This document shows positions 30,627 through 42,386 of a stretch of 64,000 bases of DNA, in pieces; within the stretch, counting starts at the first letter, position 1; each line of letters begins with the position of its first letter. The position numbers were made by a program, and so were the translations under genes. Below the pieces are notes generated by a model that saw only the letters and a list, made by a program, of their open reading frames with translations, was not told the DNA's origin and ran no database searches. Location: positions 108,660,734 through 108,724,733 of the forward strand of contig CM045762.1 in assembly GCA_025200525.1 (NCBI GenBank), given 5' to 3'. This stretch comes from Camellia lanceoleosa. Taxonomy: Eukaryota; Streptophyta; Magnoliopsida; Ericales; Theaceae.

Positions 30627-32613
30627 ATGATGGATTCGACCAATCCGAGGGAGAAGGAACAAAGTCTGAGAGATCTAGGAGGATGGAGGCCAATAATTAG
30701 GAAGCAAGGATTTCAGAGGCCATCTTTCGATCCCCAGTATCAAGGATTGTTTACGGTTTTTGTGGATGAGATTCCCGAGTCCATGAATCCAAAGAAGTTG
30801 TTTGGGCTTTTCTCTCAGTTCGGAATGGTGAAAGATGTGTATATACCCATGAAGAGAAGGAAGGCAACCGGATCAAGGTTCGGGTTTGTGCATTTTGACC
30901 GCCTGTGGTCAGCGTAAGTGGTCAGTGCAAAAAGCAAATGGACTATGGTGGGATAACAAGGAACTCAAAGTAAAGGGGGCAGAGTATCAAAAAGGGCAAG
31001 GATTGCAGACAAACAAAAAGAAGATTCCGTTTTGGCATAGAGCGAGTCATCCACATGACAAGTCCATACCAGAGCAGGGCCCTCATCAGAGATTGCAAAC
31101 AGCAGGGTTTAAGTCCTATGCCGAGGTGGTGAAAAGGGGGAACCCCTGTCAAAACAGCATGCTGTCCATCCATGCTAAGGAAGTTGGAAATGCTTGGTTG
31201 TATGAGAGCGTATTTCTAAAGCTTAAATCATTCTTTGCTTTTGCTGATTTTGTGAAGGAATGCAGTCGAAGAGGGCTCAAGGACACTGTTATCCGTATGG
31301 GTAGTGGGAGAGGAGCAGTGCTAACCTTTAACTCAGTACAAGAGATGAAGAGCTGTAAAGAGAGTTTAAAAGAGTGAATCTTCGATTGGTGTGATTCATT
31401 ACAAGAATGGAAAGCTGGAGTAGATTTTGGTCAAGAAATGTGTGTTTGGCTTAGTTGTTTTGGTATGCCTCTTAATTTATGGAATGTTGAAACCTTCAGA
31501 AGTATAGGAGTGTTGTGGGGTGAAGTGGTCCAATTTGATGAAAACAGTACCAGAGGTACTTCCTTTCAATATGGGAAGGTGAGGATTATTACCAGGTGTA
31601 TGGAGTTTATCAGTGGGGTAGTGATGGTCAAAAATAAAGGCCAGGATAACCCAGTGAGAGTTTTGCGAAAACCTTGATTCCTCTGTGGTAATGGAGAGAA
31701 GCTTGTCCCACTGTGCTTGTAGACCGATGGGTGAAGGAGCATCAGTAAATGGAGATGACCAGAAGCGAAGAGTTGACCATGGGCCGGTGGTAAAAGGTGA
31801 TGGAAGAGGCAGTGATGAGGGGACATGGGAGGGAGTAGGTGTGAAGGAGGAGGGGGCTAACGGCAAAAAGGTCATATCACAGAGCACCAAAGTAGATGAA
31901 GTTGATCAGAAAAGTTGGGTGTCAGAGACTGTAGTTGATGTAGTAGGCAGTAGTTTTGAAATACCACTCAAAGGGCCTATCAGTAGACTGAGGGGAGGGA
32001 GGATGGAAGAGGAAGCAGTACAAATGCATGTAGCTAAATCCACTACAATAGATGAAGGCATCTCTACTCCGGGCTTCATGAAAAGTATAAACGGGTCTGA
32101 AAGGGTGAAGCCCAGCAAATGATGGATGGTGTTGGGCCTTTGGTTGTGCCTATTTCCAGTTGTAACCTTGCAGCACATGCATCTAATTTCCTTAGTAACT
32201 GTATGGCCCAATGCCGGAATAATGGAGACGGGTCTGGTTCCTCTCAAGGTTCTTTTGTCAACTCCTCTATTCGAATGCAGAGTGGTGGAACAGGTGGCAG
32301 AGGCTTAGAGAAGCGAAGACTTAATCGCAAAGGTCATCCATATCCCACTTTCTTCCAAAGGGGAGCCATCTTTAGGGCTGCTGCTGCGGCTATATACCAG
32401 TCATTTTCGCAAAAAAGTCAAGCCAATAGACTCAGTAGAAGACGAAGAAAGTTACTGGAGGAAGCACAAGGCACTATTACTCTTGGCAAATCCCTGGGCA
32501 TCAATTTTGAAGGGAAGGATTCGGAAGTCATGAGCAAATTGGTTGAATTAGAAGTTAGAGACGCACAAAGAGTAGCACGTGTGGATCCAGGGTTGGTGGA
32601 TGGTAGCACTTAG
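30627..32613 (+). pseudogene. LINE ORF1, RRM-type RNA-binding protein, broken
   Basis: The first piece (from 30627) carries an RNA recognition motif: RNP2-like FTVFVDEIP and RNP1-like GSRFGFVHF, with MNPKKLFGLFSQFG between. A frameshift near 30890-30920 moves reading to the frame 30886-31377 (GLWWDNKELKVKGAEY, KSYAEVVKRG). A stop at 31375-31377 and further frame changes follow. A central domain piece (WLSCFGMPLNLWNVETFRSIG) and the basic C-terminal piece ending at 32613 remain readable. The first part would bind LINE RNA. The interruptions mean this copy cannot supply ORF1p. Confidence 0.75.
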
Positions 32614-32633
32614 TAGATTGTCAGCTGGGGGTT

Positions 32634-35456
32634 ATGGCAGCAAATATGTTTGTTATGAAGTTGTTATCATGGAACATTAGAGGCTTGGGAAGGTCGGAGA
32701 AAAGGTCCAGTATTAAAAGGATGGTCAAGGATAGGCAAATTGATATCCTTCTTATTCAAGAGACTAAGAGAAGTAATATTCAAGCTAGAGATGCAAAATC
32801 AGTATGGCCATGGGATCATATGGAGTTTTTGGCAGTGGATGCTGAAGGGAATTCAGGGGGTCTGTTGTGTATTTGGAATCCTGAGGTATTCGTTTTGTCA
32901 TATTGTTGCTGCACCAGAAATCTAATCATCCTATCAGGTACCACTCATGACCTGTTTGAATGTGTTGTTCTTAACATCTATGCACCGACTGATGCTGTTT
33001 GGAGAAGAAAGCTGTGGGATTTAATCATCAACCTAAAGCAACATTTCTCTAAGCCCTGGTGTATGCGAGGGGATTTCAACGAGATTAGGTTCATGTCTGA
33101 CAGAAAAGGTTGTACTAGGAGAGACAGTGGTATGCTAGATTTTAATAATTTCATTAACCAGTTGGCATTAGTTGATATTCCTCTGCTGGGTAGAAAGTTT
33201 ACTTGGTACAACTCATTGGAAGGTGAAAGATGGAGTAAAATTGACCGATTTCTTGTGGAGCCTGTATGGTTGGAGAAATATTGTTTCAAACTTTGGGGCT
33301 TACCTAGGGGAGTGTCTGATCATTGCCCCTTGTTGCTTATGGAGGATTTGAGAAATTGGGGTCCCAGGCCTTTTAAATTTATAAATGCTTGGCTTCTTCA
33401 TTCCAACTTTTTATCAACAGTGGAGAAGTGTTGGGTGGAATCCTCTGTCCACGGATGGGCTGGTTACAAACTGATGAAGAAGCTCAATTCCTTGAAATTG
33501 CAGCTGAAAAAATGGAACGTTGAAGTATTTGGAAATGTGGTGAACCAATTGAAGAAGGTTGAAGATGATCTCCATGCTCTAGATATAGTAGCTGAAGTTC
33601 GACCACTGAGTACTCCAGAAATAATAAAGAGGAGGGAAGTGAGAAATTTGGTCTGGAAGTTTAAGAAGTGGAATGATCGGATTTGGCTCCAAAAATCAAG
33701 GTTGAATTGGGAACATAATGGGGATAAGAACACCAAATTTTTTCATATCATTGCTAGTAGAAGGCGAAGTAGAAATTTGTTGGATTCAATGCTTGTTAAT
33801 GGGAATAGATATAATGATCCTCTGGTAATTAAACAAGAAGTTTTCAGGCACTTTTCCTCAGCTTTTGCTGAAAATTGGGTTTGTAGACCAAAATTAGGTG
33901 GCTCGTTTGTGACTTTAAGTTCAATTGAGGGTAGTGAGGTTTTGGAAGCTCCTTTTACCATGGAAAAAATTTGGAGGGTGGTGAAGGAAAGTAATGGGAA
34001 CAAAGCCCCGGGGCCGGATGGTTTTAACATGGGTTGTATACAAAAGTGTTGGAAAGTGATGAAGGAAGATGTATTCCATTTCTTGCAAGAGTTCCACTCC
34101 AATGGCAGATTGGTTAAAGGTCCGAACAGTTCATTTATTGCCCTTATTCCTAAGGTGGTTAGTCCTTCGAGCCTTGGGGAGTACAGACCTATCAGTTTAT
34201 TGAACCTCGCTTACAAAATCCTATCCAAAGTCTTATCTCGTAGACTGAGCTTGGTACTGCCAAATATTATTAGTGAAGTTCAATCTGCATTCATAGGTGG
34301 TCGTCATATTTTTGATGGCATCATGATAGCCAATGAGGTAGTGGATTGGTGGAAGAAGCACAAAAAGAAGGGGCTGATTCTGAAATTGGATTTTGAAAAA
34401 GCATATGATTCAGTTAATTGGAATTTTTTGTGGTCTATGCTATCAAATTTTGGTTTTGGGGACTTATGGGTTAGTTGGATGAAAGAGTGTGTGACTACAG
34501 CCAGAATTTCTGTCCTTGTGAATGGTTCTCCGACGGATGAATTCTCTCCCAATAAAGCGTTAAGGCAAGGAGATCCTCTTTCTCCATTCCTCTTTAATAT
34601 TGTAATGGAGGGTTTAAATTTGTTGTTGGCTAGAGCAAAAGAATTGGGATTAATTAAGGGTGTTTCAGTGGGTCATTACGAGATCCAACTCACACATCTA
34701 CAATTTGCGGATGATACTTTACTATTTTGTGAAGCAGAAGAGGCAGAGGTGGTGAATATTAAAAGAATTTTGAGATGTTTTGAGATTGTCTCAGGCCTGA
34801 AAATAAATTTCCATAAGAGTGTCCTATGTGGAGTAGGAATTGAGGAAGCTCGTGCTCAGGTATTTGCATCCAAATTCAATTGTCAATGCCAAAAGTTACC
34901 TATGAAGTATTTAGGACTATCTCTTGGGGCTAATATCAAGTCACGAAAGTCTTGGCAACCTGTGGTGGACAAAGGTAAGTCAAAATTGGCCCTTTGGAAA
35001 AGAAAGTTGCTCTCTTTTGGTGGTAGAGTAACATTGATTAAGTCTGTCCTATCCAATTTACCATGTTATTATTTATCTGTGTTTAAACTACCTGAAGGTG
35101 TGGCGAAAACTATGGATAGGTTGCAAGCAGCCTTTTTGTGGGGGAGCTCTAAACAAAAAAGAAAAGTACATCTTGTTAAGTGGAAGGAGATTATAACTAG
35201 CAAGAAGCAAGGAGGTATAGGCATTGTGAATCTGAAAGAAATGAATTGCACTCTTCTATTGAAATGGTGGTGGAGATATGGGGAGGAGGATAAGGCATTA
35301 TGGAAGAAGGTGATTAATAGTAGGTATGGAGCCATTGGAGGGGGTTGGCTACCTAAGTTGGAGCCTTCTGGGAGGGTGTTTGCTATGTGGAATGGTATTC
35401 TATCTGGGGTAGAAATACATCCAGATTTACTTAATTTTTTCCTCTCAAAAGCATAA
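32634..35456 (+). CDS. LINE ORF2: AP-like endonuclease and reverse transcriptase
   Basis: An open frame of 940 codons. Residues about 8-230 are the endonuclease, with SWNIRGLG, IQETK, GDFNEI and SDHCPLLL, the metal and catalytic motifs of the family. RT follows with KAPGPDGFN, LIPKV-EYRPISLLN, LKLDFEKAYDSVNW, LRQGDPLSPFLFN and the catalytic FADD (LQFADDTLLF). A premature stop after FFLSKA at 35456 cuts the protein before its C-terminal zinc-binding part, which continues in the same element to 36235. The full-length frame through endonuclease and RT suggests a fairly young copy. The first Met could also be a few codons later, at MKLLSW. Confidence 0.9.
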   Translation: MAANMFVMKLLSWNIRGLGRSEKRSSIKRMVKDRQIDILLIQETKRSNIQARDAKSVWPWDHMEFLAVDAEGNSGGLLCIWNPEVFVLSYCCCTRNLIILSGTTHDLFECVVLNIYAPTDAVWRRKLWDLIINLKQHFSKPWCMRGDFNEIRFMSDRKGCTRRDSGMLDFNNFINQLALVDIPLLGRKFTWYNSLEGERWSKIDRFLVEPVWLEKYCFKLWGLPRGVSDHCPLLLMEDLRNWGPRPFKFINAWLLHSNFLSTVEKCWVESSVHGWAGYKLMKKLNSLKLQLKKWNVEVFGNVVNQLKKVEDDLHALDIVAEVRPLSTPEIIKRREVRNLVWKFKKWNDRIWLQKSRLNWEHNGDKNTKFFHIIASRRRSRNLLDSMLVNGNRYNDPLVIKQEVFRHFSSAFAENWVCRPKLGGSFVTLSSIEGSEVLEAPFTMEKIWRVVKESNGNKAPGPDGFNMGCIQKCWKVMKEDVFHFLQEFHSNGRLVKGPNSSFIALIPKVVSPSSLGEYRPISLLNLAYKILSKVLSRRLSLVLPNIISEVQSAFIGGRHIFDGIMIANEVVDWWKKHKKKGLILKLDFEKAYDSVNWNFLWSMLSNFGFGDLWVSWMKECVTTARISVLVNGSPTDEFSPNKALRQGDPLSPFLFNIVMEGLNLLLARAKELGLIKGVSVGHYEIQLTHLQFADDTLLFCEAEEAEVVNIKRILRCFEIVSGLKINFHKSVLCGVGIEEARAQVFASKFNCQCQKLPMKYLGLSLGANIKSRKSWQPVVDKGKSKLALWKRKLLSFGGRVTLIKSVLSNLPCYYLSVFKLPEGVAKTMDRLQAAFLWGSSKQKRKVHLVKWKEIITSKKQGGIGIVNLKEMNCTLLLKWWWRYGEEDKALWKKVINSRYGAIGGGWLPKLEPSGRVFAMWNGILSGVEIHPDLLNFFLSKA

Positions 35457-35462
35457 ATCAAT

Positions 35463-36235
35463 TTGGGTGATGGTAAACAAGTGTTCTTCTGGCTGGATAA
35501 ATGGTTGAGGAATATAAAGCTTAAAGATGAATTTCCGAGACTGTTCAGTTTGTCTACTGAGAAGGAGGTCTCCCTGGAATGTTTTGTACAGAGAAATGAG
35601 GGTGTAGGGGGCTGGCATTTAAATTTCAGAAGGCCTCTAAGGTCATGGGAAGAAGCTGGGGTTGTTAGATTATATGCTTTGCTTACTGAGGTACCACCTC
35701 TGAGACCAAACATCCCAGACTCTCTTAGGTGGCTAAGGTCTTCATCTGGGAAGTTCACAGTTGCTGCAATGAGAGAGTGGTTGGCTGCTCGTCATGGGCC
35801 AAAGTTGATGATCCCTACACTTTTATGGGGGTGGCCCCTCCCAAAGTTCAATTTCTAGACTGGTTGATTTGGAAGGGTCGAGTTAAAACCACTGATTTTT
35901 TGCAAAGGATTGGTGTTCTTAGCAGCAATGTAAGTAATGTTTGCCCCTTTTGCAAAGCTGAACCTGAATCGTTGAACCATATATTTCTGATGTGTAGGGG
36001 CATTTGGGAGTCTTGGACTGAATTGTTAAGTTTGTGGGATGTGAAATGGGTATTACCTACTGCAGTAGTAGATTTGCTCCATTGGTGTATGGGTTTTAAA
36101 GGTAAAAAGATTATTATGAACATTTGGAATTTAGTACCAATGGCTATGTTCTGGTATATTTGCAAGATAAGGAATAATTGTATTTTCAATGGGGGTCAGC
36201 CTAACCTAAAGGAGTTGAGTGAATCTGTCAAGTGA
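35463..36235 (+). pseudogene. LINE ORF2 C-terminal part (zinc-binding RVT-associated domain)
   Basis: After the stop at 35454-35456 reading continues as DGKQVFFWLDKWL to 35858, then shifts frame to 35729-36235. That frame holds the RVT-associated zinc-binding region: FLDWLIWKGRVKTTDFL, CPFCKAEPESLNHIFLMC and WYICKIRNNCIF. It then ends at 36235, with LINE-like sequence up to 36351. One stop and one frameshift inactivate it. Confidence 0.85.
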
Positions 36236-36351
36236 AGAGTAGCCCTATAGGCCAAATCCAATCTTCCAGGTTTTTCTTACTCCAGGCAGATATTGTGCAT
36301 AACCTCAGTCAGATTATAGTCTGCTATTAACTGTGCTTCTATCTGCGTATG

Positions 36352-36828
36352 TGTAACAACGCCCGCGAGGGACCTCGCTACAGTTCGGACTCGGTTTTGT
36401 TACGGTTCTCAATCTTGAACCAAAGAGTCCAAATCCGGCAAATCGTTTTGGAGAAAAACAGATTTTTGAAAGAAGTGCCAAACATGGACTGCTTTGCCAG
36501 ATAACAGAGTCGCCACCTAAATATTTTAAAATGGGAAATTTAGGAAACCCTGACTCGGTGCCGAAAGGCCACGTGTCCGTCATCACCAAAGTTGGTTCGG
36601 GAACTTGGGTACGATTAGGGAAGGTCACATCGTGAGCACCCCCTCTCGCCCGGTCAAAGACCGGCCTCTACTAACCATGATATCTGTTTTTTAAAACATT
36701 GTGAGTTCTTATTCTGGTTATTAGCCTAGGTTACTTATGTGATGCTCGCAGCAAACAAGTATGGACTGGGCCGTCTGAATTGGAACAAGACATTTCATGT
36801 TTGTTTGTTTGAAAATGGTATGATGGTG
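36352..36828 (-). repeat. LTR D of the giant element, 3' end segment
   Basis: This is the last 477 bp of the 3' LTR, ending TGTTACA on the minus strand at 36352. It is separated from the rest (42392-47229) by solo LTR C. Confidence 0.9.
36824..36828. repeat. Target-site duplication TGGTG, left of solo LTR C
   Basis: TGGTG precedes TGTAGACACC at 36829, and an identical copy follows at 42387-42391. Confidence 0.9.
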
Positions 36829-37186
36829 TGTAGACACCCCATTTTTGACCGACCTTAAGACTCAGACGTCACCGATTGAGCGCTTGGTGATATTGCATAC
36901 TGTGCTCGTTCAAAAGTCTCAGAGTCGCGGCCGCGCGCCCTGCCTCCGGACTTCCGAACTCTCTTCTGTGCCTTGTCTCGGTTTGCGAATTAGGCTCGGT
37001 TTTCTTTTTCCTCAAGGAAGGGAGTGGTCCCAGACTATCTCCCAAAGGTCGGTGTTACATTTCGTGGTCAGCAGCCATTTTGCCCATTTCGAGCTGGTTC
37101 TTGCTGGACCGCTGTCAGGTGCCTTGGCCCGGGACCGCCCAACCATCTCCGAGTTCTCCGGTTCTTGGCATGCACCTCTGTTTCAT

Positions 37187-37500
37187 CATTCCGAGGAACA
37201 CTGGGGCCTCTGATGCCCACTTCGTGGCCGTATGCCACTTTCGGTGCCTGTAGCCGGTTTTCGGGACCCCGAATCGCGCGGTTTGGGCCCCGAGCATTCA
37301 TTTTACATCGGTTTGCTCTGATTTTGGCAGAACCTCGCTTTTGTCATTCCGAGGGACACTGGGTCGCAGATGCCCACTTCGCCGAACACCACTTCCGACT
37401 GCAATTTCATTTTCGGATCCCGAATTGCCCGGTTTTGGCCCCGAGCGTTCATTTCTCATTAGTTTTTGTTCAAATTTGGCAGGTACCTCTGTTTCGACAC
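37187..37500 (+). repeat. Diverged pair of 160-bp U3 units, LTR C
   Basis: The units start CATTCCGAGG(A/G)ACACTGGG near 37187 and 37347. They correspond to the near-identical pair at 3851-4170 in copy B but differ from each other at many positions. Confidence 0.75.
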
Positions 37501-37654
37501 CAGGAAGATCACTGGGGGGTGGGAGGCCAGCAATTATCCCAGATAACCAGTTTAAACTCTTAGGCGCCCGTTTTGCTCACTTCCGGGCCAATGTTGAACA
37601 CCCTGGGGATATTTTCTTCCGACCAAAGCTACATATCTGTGATCAGGGGACATG

Positions 37655-37965
37655 GGAGGACCCTAAAAACTACTGGTCGGCCAGCAATTATGGATTTCAT
37701 TTTTGAGCCTCTCCTTCAAGCTCTATGTTGTGGCTCCTGCTTCAGTGTTGCCAATTTCCGACCTTGGAACCTTGTTCTACACATCTGGGAGGACCCTAAA
37801 AGTTGGTGGTCGGCCAGCAATTGTGCATTTCATTTTGGAGCCTCTCCTTCAAGCTCTATGCTGTGGCTCCTGCTTCAGTGTTGCCAATTTCCGACCTTGG
37901 AACCTTGTTCTACACACCTGGGAGGACACCAAGGAGTGGTGGTCGGCCAGCAATTTTCCTCTTCA
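37655..37965 (+). repeat. 129-bp U3 units, about 2.5 copies, LTR C
   Basis: CTGGGAGGAC boxes lie 129 bp apart (about 37788 and 37917), with a partial unit before. Each unit runs through GGTCGGCCAGCAATT and GAGCCTCTCCTTCAAGCTC. Copy D has the same number (about 46140-46430); copy B has one unit fewer. Confidence 0.8.
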
Positions 37966-38019
37966 GTTTTTGGCCATGGCCAGCCGGCCAGGGTGAGTGG
38001 CTGGCCGACCAGGTGGGGT

Positions 38020-38192
38020 GGCCGGCCGGCCACCTCCCAGAAATTTACTTGGCCGGCCAGCTTTCTGCTTTCCAGCTCTTTCCAGCTGTCCGGATATTTT
38101 TTCCAAAATATCACTCCCTCCGGGGGATATTTTGGGAGGGAAATTTTGCCTCCATTTCCCTCCCTTTTACACCCCTTTCTTGCCTATTTAAA
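38020..38192 (+). promoter_or_regulatory. GGCCGGCC cluster and TATA-like box in U3 of LTR C
   Basis: An overlapping GGCCGGCCGGCC lies at 38020-38031 and GGCCGGCC at 38051-38058. TATTTAAA follows at 38185-38192. The layout equals that of copy B. A likely promoter; function inferred. Confidence 0.5.
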
Positions 38193-38690
38193 GGGACCAA
38201 CTCCTCCTTTGCTAGGGTTGGAAGATTTGACCTCAAGACTTCATCTCCCATAGCCTCCATCTTCACCTCCAAAATCCTTAAAAACTTCAAGCTTCCTAGC
38301 TAAGTCCTTCACCAACCCTAAGCTCCACCATCACCATTCAATTTCCAGCAGCAAAAAGGGGTTCCTCAGAGGCCTAGAAGCAACTTTCATCAAGGCAAGA
38401 GGAAACAAAAGTGTAGTCATCAAGAGTAAGTCTCAACTCCCTTTTTTTTGGCTTAATTTTGCTTCAATTTTATACCCTATTTACTCACTGTTTTGAGCTC
38501 TGACCACTACTGAAAGTGGTCTTCTTTTGAGCTATTCTAAATGTTTGTTTGAGGGCTCAACCCTGTTTGAGCCCTCTATCTTATACTTCCTTCAATATCA
38601 CTCTTTAGGCCATTAATTTGCATGCTTTATTTTCCTTATGATTAATCTGATTTAGAGACTGATGTATACTGTGAGTTGGCTTATATTAAG

Positions 38691-38874
38691 CCCCTCTTCA
38701 ACATTGAAGAAGGGATCAACCATGTTTGGTGGCTCTAGCATGCACTTCCTTTGAAATTCTTCCATTTTACCGTAAATTTGCATGCTATTTTTAGCCTATA
38801 TGAATTTATTTTTGGAGCATGCTATAAAATGATTATGGGCTTATTTTGTGTCCCTCTACAACATTGTAGAAGGG
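38691..38874 (+). repeat. Palindromes with paired arm changes, LTR C
   Basis: CTTCAA/TTGAAG arms at 38691-38714 and CTACAA/TTGTAG arms at 38851-38874, 160 bp apart, flanked by related text. Confidence 0.75.
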
Positions 38875-39702
38875 ACCAATCTTGTTTGGTGCCTCCATGA
38901 ATGGCCTCCCTTTGTAACTCTCTTTGGCCATGTTTTGCATACCTCTTTGAGCCTATTTGGTCACTGTTTTGAGCCTTCATCAGGCTTAGGAAGTGTCTTG
39001 TTTTGGTCTATTCTGCAAGTTTTATCAAGGGTCTTAAGCCATTTGATGATTGGTTTTAGCACTTCCTTTGTATTCCCCCATTTTTCCGTAAAATTGCATG
39101 CTTTTTTAGGCTTTCCATGCTTCGGATTTCAGCCTTCATCAGGCTTAGGAAGTGTCTTTTTTTGGTCTATTTTGCAAGTTTTATTAAGGGTCTTAAGGTG
39201 TTTGGTCATTTTTTATGGTACCTCTCTTTATAGCCCTTGTTAGCTCATTATATTGCATGCTATTTTGAGCCTATCTACATACTGATTTTCGAATTGTCAT
39301 TCACTGTAAGTCTGCATATTTTGGGCTCCTCTTAAAAATTGTAGAAGGAAATTTTGTGGTTTGAGCATTGTACATACCACTTGCTTTGTAATTCCCCTCT
39401 TTTCCCGTATTTTTGCATGCCATTGTTGTCCTATCTATGCTCACAATTTGGCCATGTTTTGTATTGTAAAAATGCTTTTTTTGGGGCTTCCTTGCTACTT
39501 TTTTTTCTTTCATGTGCCAATTTTGCATGTTTAGCATAGCCGTAGGCTATTTCGGGCACTTAGAATCACATTTCGGGATGATTAAATGCATTGATTGTCA
39601 TTTCGTGTCATTTCGGGGCTGTTTTCCCCTTCATTTAGTGGCTGAAATTTGGTTTGCATGCTTGCATATCATTTTCCATGTCATTTCATGCCTTAGTGCA
39701 TT

Positions 39703-40712
39703 GTCTCGGTTTGCGTGCCCGTGTGCACGCACTTCGAGGCACTCTGTTTTCATCCGTTGGCTTCCTATGTGAGTAGGTTGAGGCTCTCTCATGTTGGTAT
39801 AAGCCCAGCATTGCATTTCTGTACCATTTTCATGCTTGTATATCATCGCCTCGGTTTGCGTGCCCGTGGGCGCGCACTTCGAGACACTCCGTTTTCATTC
39901 ATCGGCGTCTGATGTGAGTGTGGCTGAGGTCCACTCATGTCAGTATAAGCCCAATTTGCATTTCCATCTCATTTTAGCATTGCCTCGGTTTGCGTGCCCG
40001 TGTGCACGCATTTCAAGGCGCATCTTTTTTTATCCGACGGCCTCCTATGTGAGTGAGCTGAGGCTCTCTCATGTTGGTGTAAGCCCATCGTGGCATTCCG
40101 TATGCCTTTTCATTTCCATTTCATCATTGCCTTGGTTTGCGTGCCTGTGGGCGCGCATTTCGAGGCACTTCAGTTTTATCTGATTTTTCCATTTCATCAT
40201 TGCCTTGGTTTGCGTGCCTATGGGCGCGCATTTCGAGGCACTTCAGTTTTATCCGATTTTTCCATCGCATCATCGCCTCGATTTGCGTGCCCGTGGGCAC
40301 GCACTTCAAGGCACTTCGGTTTTATCCGATTTCTATCGCATCATCGCCTCGGTTTACGCGCCTGTGGGCGCGCATTTCGAGGCACTTCGATTTTATCCGA
40401 TTTCTCATTTCACATCATCGCCTCGGTTTGCATGCCTGTGGGCGCGCATTTCGAGGCACTTCAGTTTTATCCGATTTCCATTTTGTCATCGCCTCGGTTT
40501 GCGTGCTCGTGTGCACGCATTTCGAGGCACTCTATTTTATTCGCTTTGCATTTCTTGCCATCGCCTCGGTTTGCGTGCCCGTGCGCACGCTTTTCGAGGC
40601 GTTTCATTTTCATCTCATTTTCATCCGAATTGTGCATACTAGGTTGTATCTTAGATTGCATTCATGTATTACCTCGGTTTGCGTGCCCATGTGCACGTAT
40701 TTCGAGATTACT
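39703..40712 (+). repeat. Array of about eleven hairpin palindromes, LTR C
   Basis: Units start near 39703, 39848, 39982, 40129, 40202, 40275, 40345, 40420, 40490, 40562 and 40672. The first four have spacing of about 140 bp as in copy B. The later ones have spacing of about 72 bp. Inner arms vary but remain pairable (GCGTGC/GCACGC, GCGCGCC/GGCGCGC or G-T wobble forms). Confidence 0.88.
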
Positions 40713-42386
40713 CATTTTCATAGCATTGTGCATGCCATGTCACATGTTAACTGCATTTCATGCATATCATGCATATTGCATCGTGTTCGGGATAGGCATT
40801 AGCCCGGGCACGGGAAACGAGGTACATTCCGTACTCCGAGTGACGGAGTGTGTCTCAATTCCCAAGTCACCGACACTCCAGATTACCCATGAAGGAGTTA
40901 GGTTTTGTTGTAGCATTCATCTGCATTCATCCTATATTGAGTTGTGCAATCCGGTTCCTCGGCCATCATGCATCGGTATGCGTGATTGGTGGCACGAGGA
41001 TCGAGGCATGCATATATTTGTGAAATACATTGCTATGCCCTTTTCCTGCTCTCTGTTACAGCAAAATCGAGGACCAACAGCTTTTCGGAGTCCGGCGCGC
41101 ATTTCGAGAAAAAGTGCGAACAGAGGCTAATTGGGGCATCCCAGTGGATTTCCGCCCGAGGCAGTCCAGCATACAACATCTATCAGAAGCGAGGCAGTCC
41201 CTGGCTTGCATGCCAATTTTACTTCTTTTGTAATTAATTTGTTAATTAATTAGAATTTGTATTATTCGGACTGTATATTCTTTTATTTCGGACTGTATTA
41301 TTATTTATTCGGACCCTCTGCGCGAGGGCAATGTTGTAATAAGGGTGTGTGAGTGTGATACATGTCTTCCAACCCCCATTTCTTTCTCCCTTTTATTTAC
41401 CTGCTTACGATGGTTAGATATGGGGCATATTTCAATTAGCATACAGTATGACAGCATGTTTGCATCATTCATCTGTTTTGCACGCACCGGGCTCGGCGCA
41501 TCATACAAACTGCATTTGTATTTCAATTCCAAATTGAATACGTGATAATTGTAGCATTTCATATGCCATGTTTAAAATAGCCGAGCCTGCTATAGTTGCA
41601 TTTTGCATGTGTTGCATTAGGCAATTCAGTATACTTAGGATCATGCATGATTTCTAATCAGCTTTTGTTTTGGCTTGAAGTACTCGGTAAGTTTTATGCT
41701 TTAGCATCCTTGCATGTGTGTGAGTGTTGCCATGAATAGCATGCTTACCATGAGGCTACATGCTTATGTGATATAACTGCCTTGAATGCCTGTGGGTGGA
41801 GGTTGAGTTATTTGAATTGGGACAATGCGTTGACTGTTTGTTTTAAGCCCACTAGATAGTGGCAAAATCACTGTTTTCTAAGCCCACTTGAGGGTGGCAA
41901 ATCCGCATTTTAGCCTACCTGCGGGTAGCACCATCACACCATTTTCAAATAAACAAACATGAAATGTTTTGTTCCAATTCAGACGGCCCAGTCTATACTT
42001 GTTTGCTGCAAGCATCACATAGTAACCTAGGCTAATAACCGGAATAAGAATGCACAAAGTTTTCAAAAACAGATATCATGGTTAGTAGAGGCCGGTCTTT
42101 GACCGGGCAAGAGGGGGTGCTCACGATGTGACCTTCCCTAATCGTACCCAAGTTCCCGAACCAACTTTGGTGATGATTCGACACGTGCCTTTTCGCACCG
42201 AGTCAGGGTTTCCTAAATTTCCCATTTTAAAATATTTAGGTCGCGACTCTATTATCTGGCAAAGCAGTCCATGTTTGGCACTTCTTTCAAAAAAATCTGT
42301 TTTTCGTCAATATGATTTGCCAGAGTTGGACTCTTTGGTTCAGATTTAGAACCGCAACAAAATCGAAGTCCGAATCAGAAGTTACA

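Larger units (their letters stand above)
30581..36351 (+). mobile_element. L1-type LINE, interrupted at its 3' part
   Basis: ORF1 (RRM-type) and ORF2 (endonuclease, RT, zinc-binding C-terminus) follow each other with a 20-bp gap, the standard plant L1 plan. The 3' end, including any poly-A and target duplication, is cut off by the giant LTR element inserted at 36351/36352 and should continue beyond the window. The 5' boundary is approximate. Confidence 0.88.
38426..41061 (+). other. Probable intron inside LTR C
   Basis: Donor CAAGA|GTAAGT and acceptor CTCTCTGTTACAG|C, aligned with those of copy B. It is 2,636 bp. The extra length over copy B comes from the hairpin array. Confidence 0.55.
36829..42386 (+). 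mobile_element. Solo LTR copy C (5,558 bp), nested in LTR D in opposite orientation
   Basis: It begins TGTAGACACCCC and ends AAGTTACA, flanked by TGGTG on both sides. Removing it and one TGGTG joins the two parts of LTR D exactly (GAAAATGGTATGATGGTG to CTACCCTC). It has the same internal plan as copy B. It is longer because it holds eleven rather than five intron hairpins and extra 129-bp U3 units. No internal region is present, so it is a solo LTR. Confidence 0.92.

Noticed and set aside
30886..31173. Antisense and alternative frames within the LINE
   Set aside because: The minus-strand frames (30943-31173 and many others to 36189) are shadows of ORF1/ORF2. They have no motif and follow the codon structure of the sense genes.
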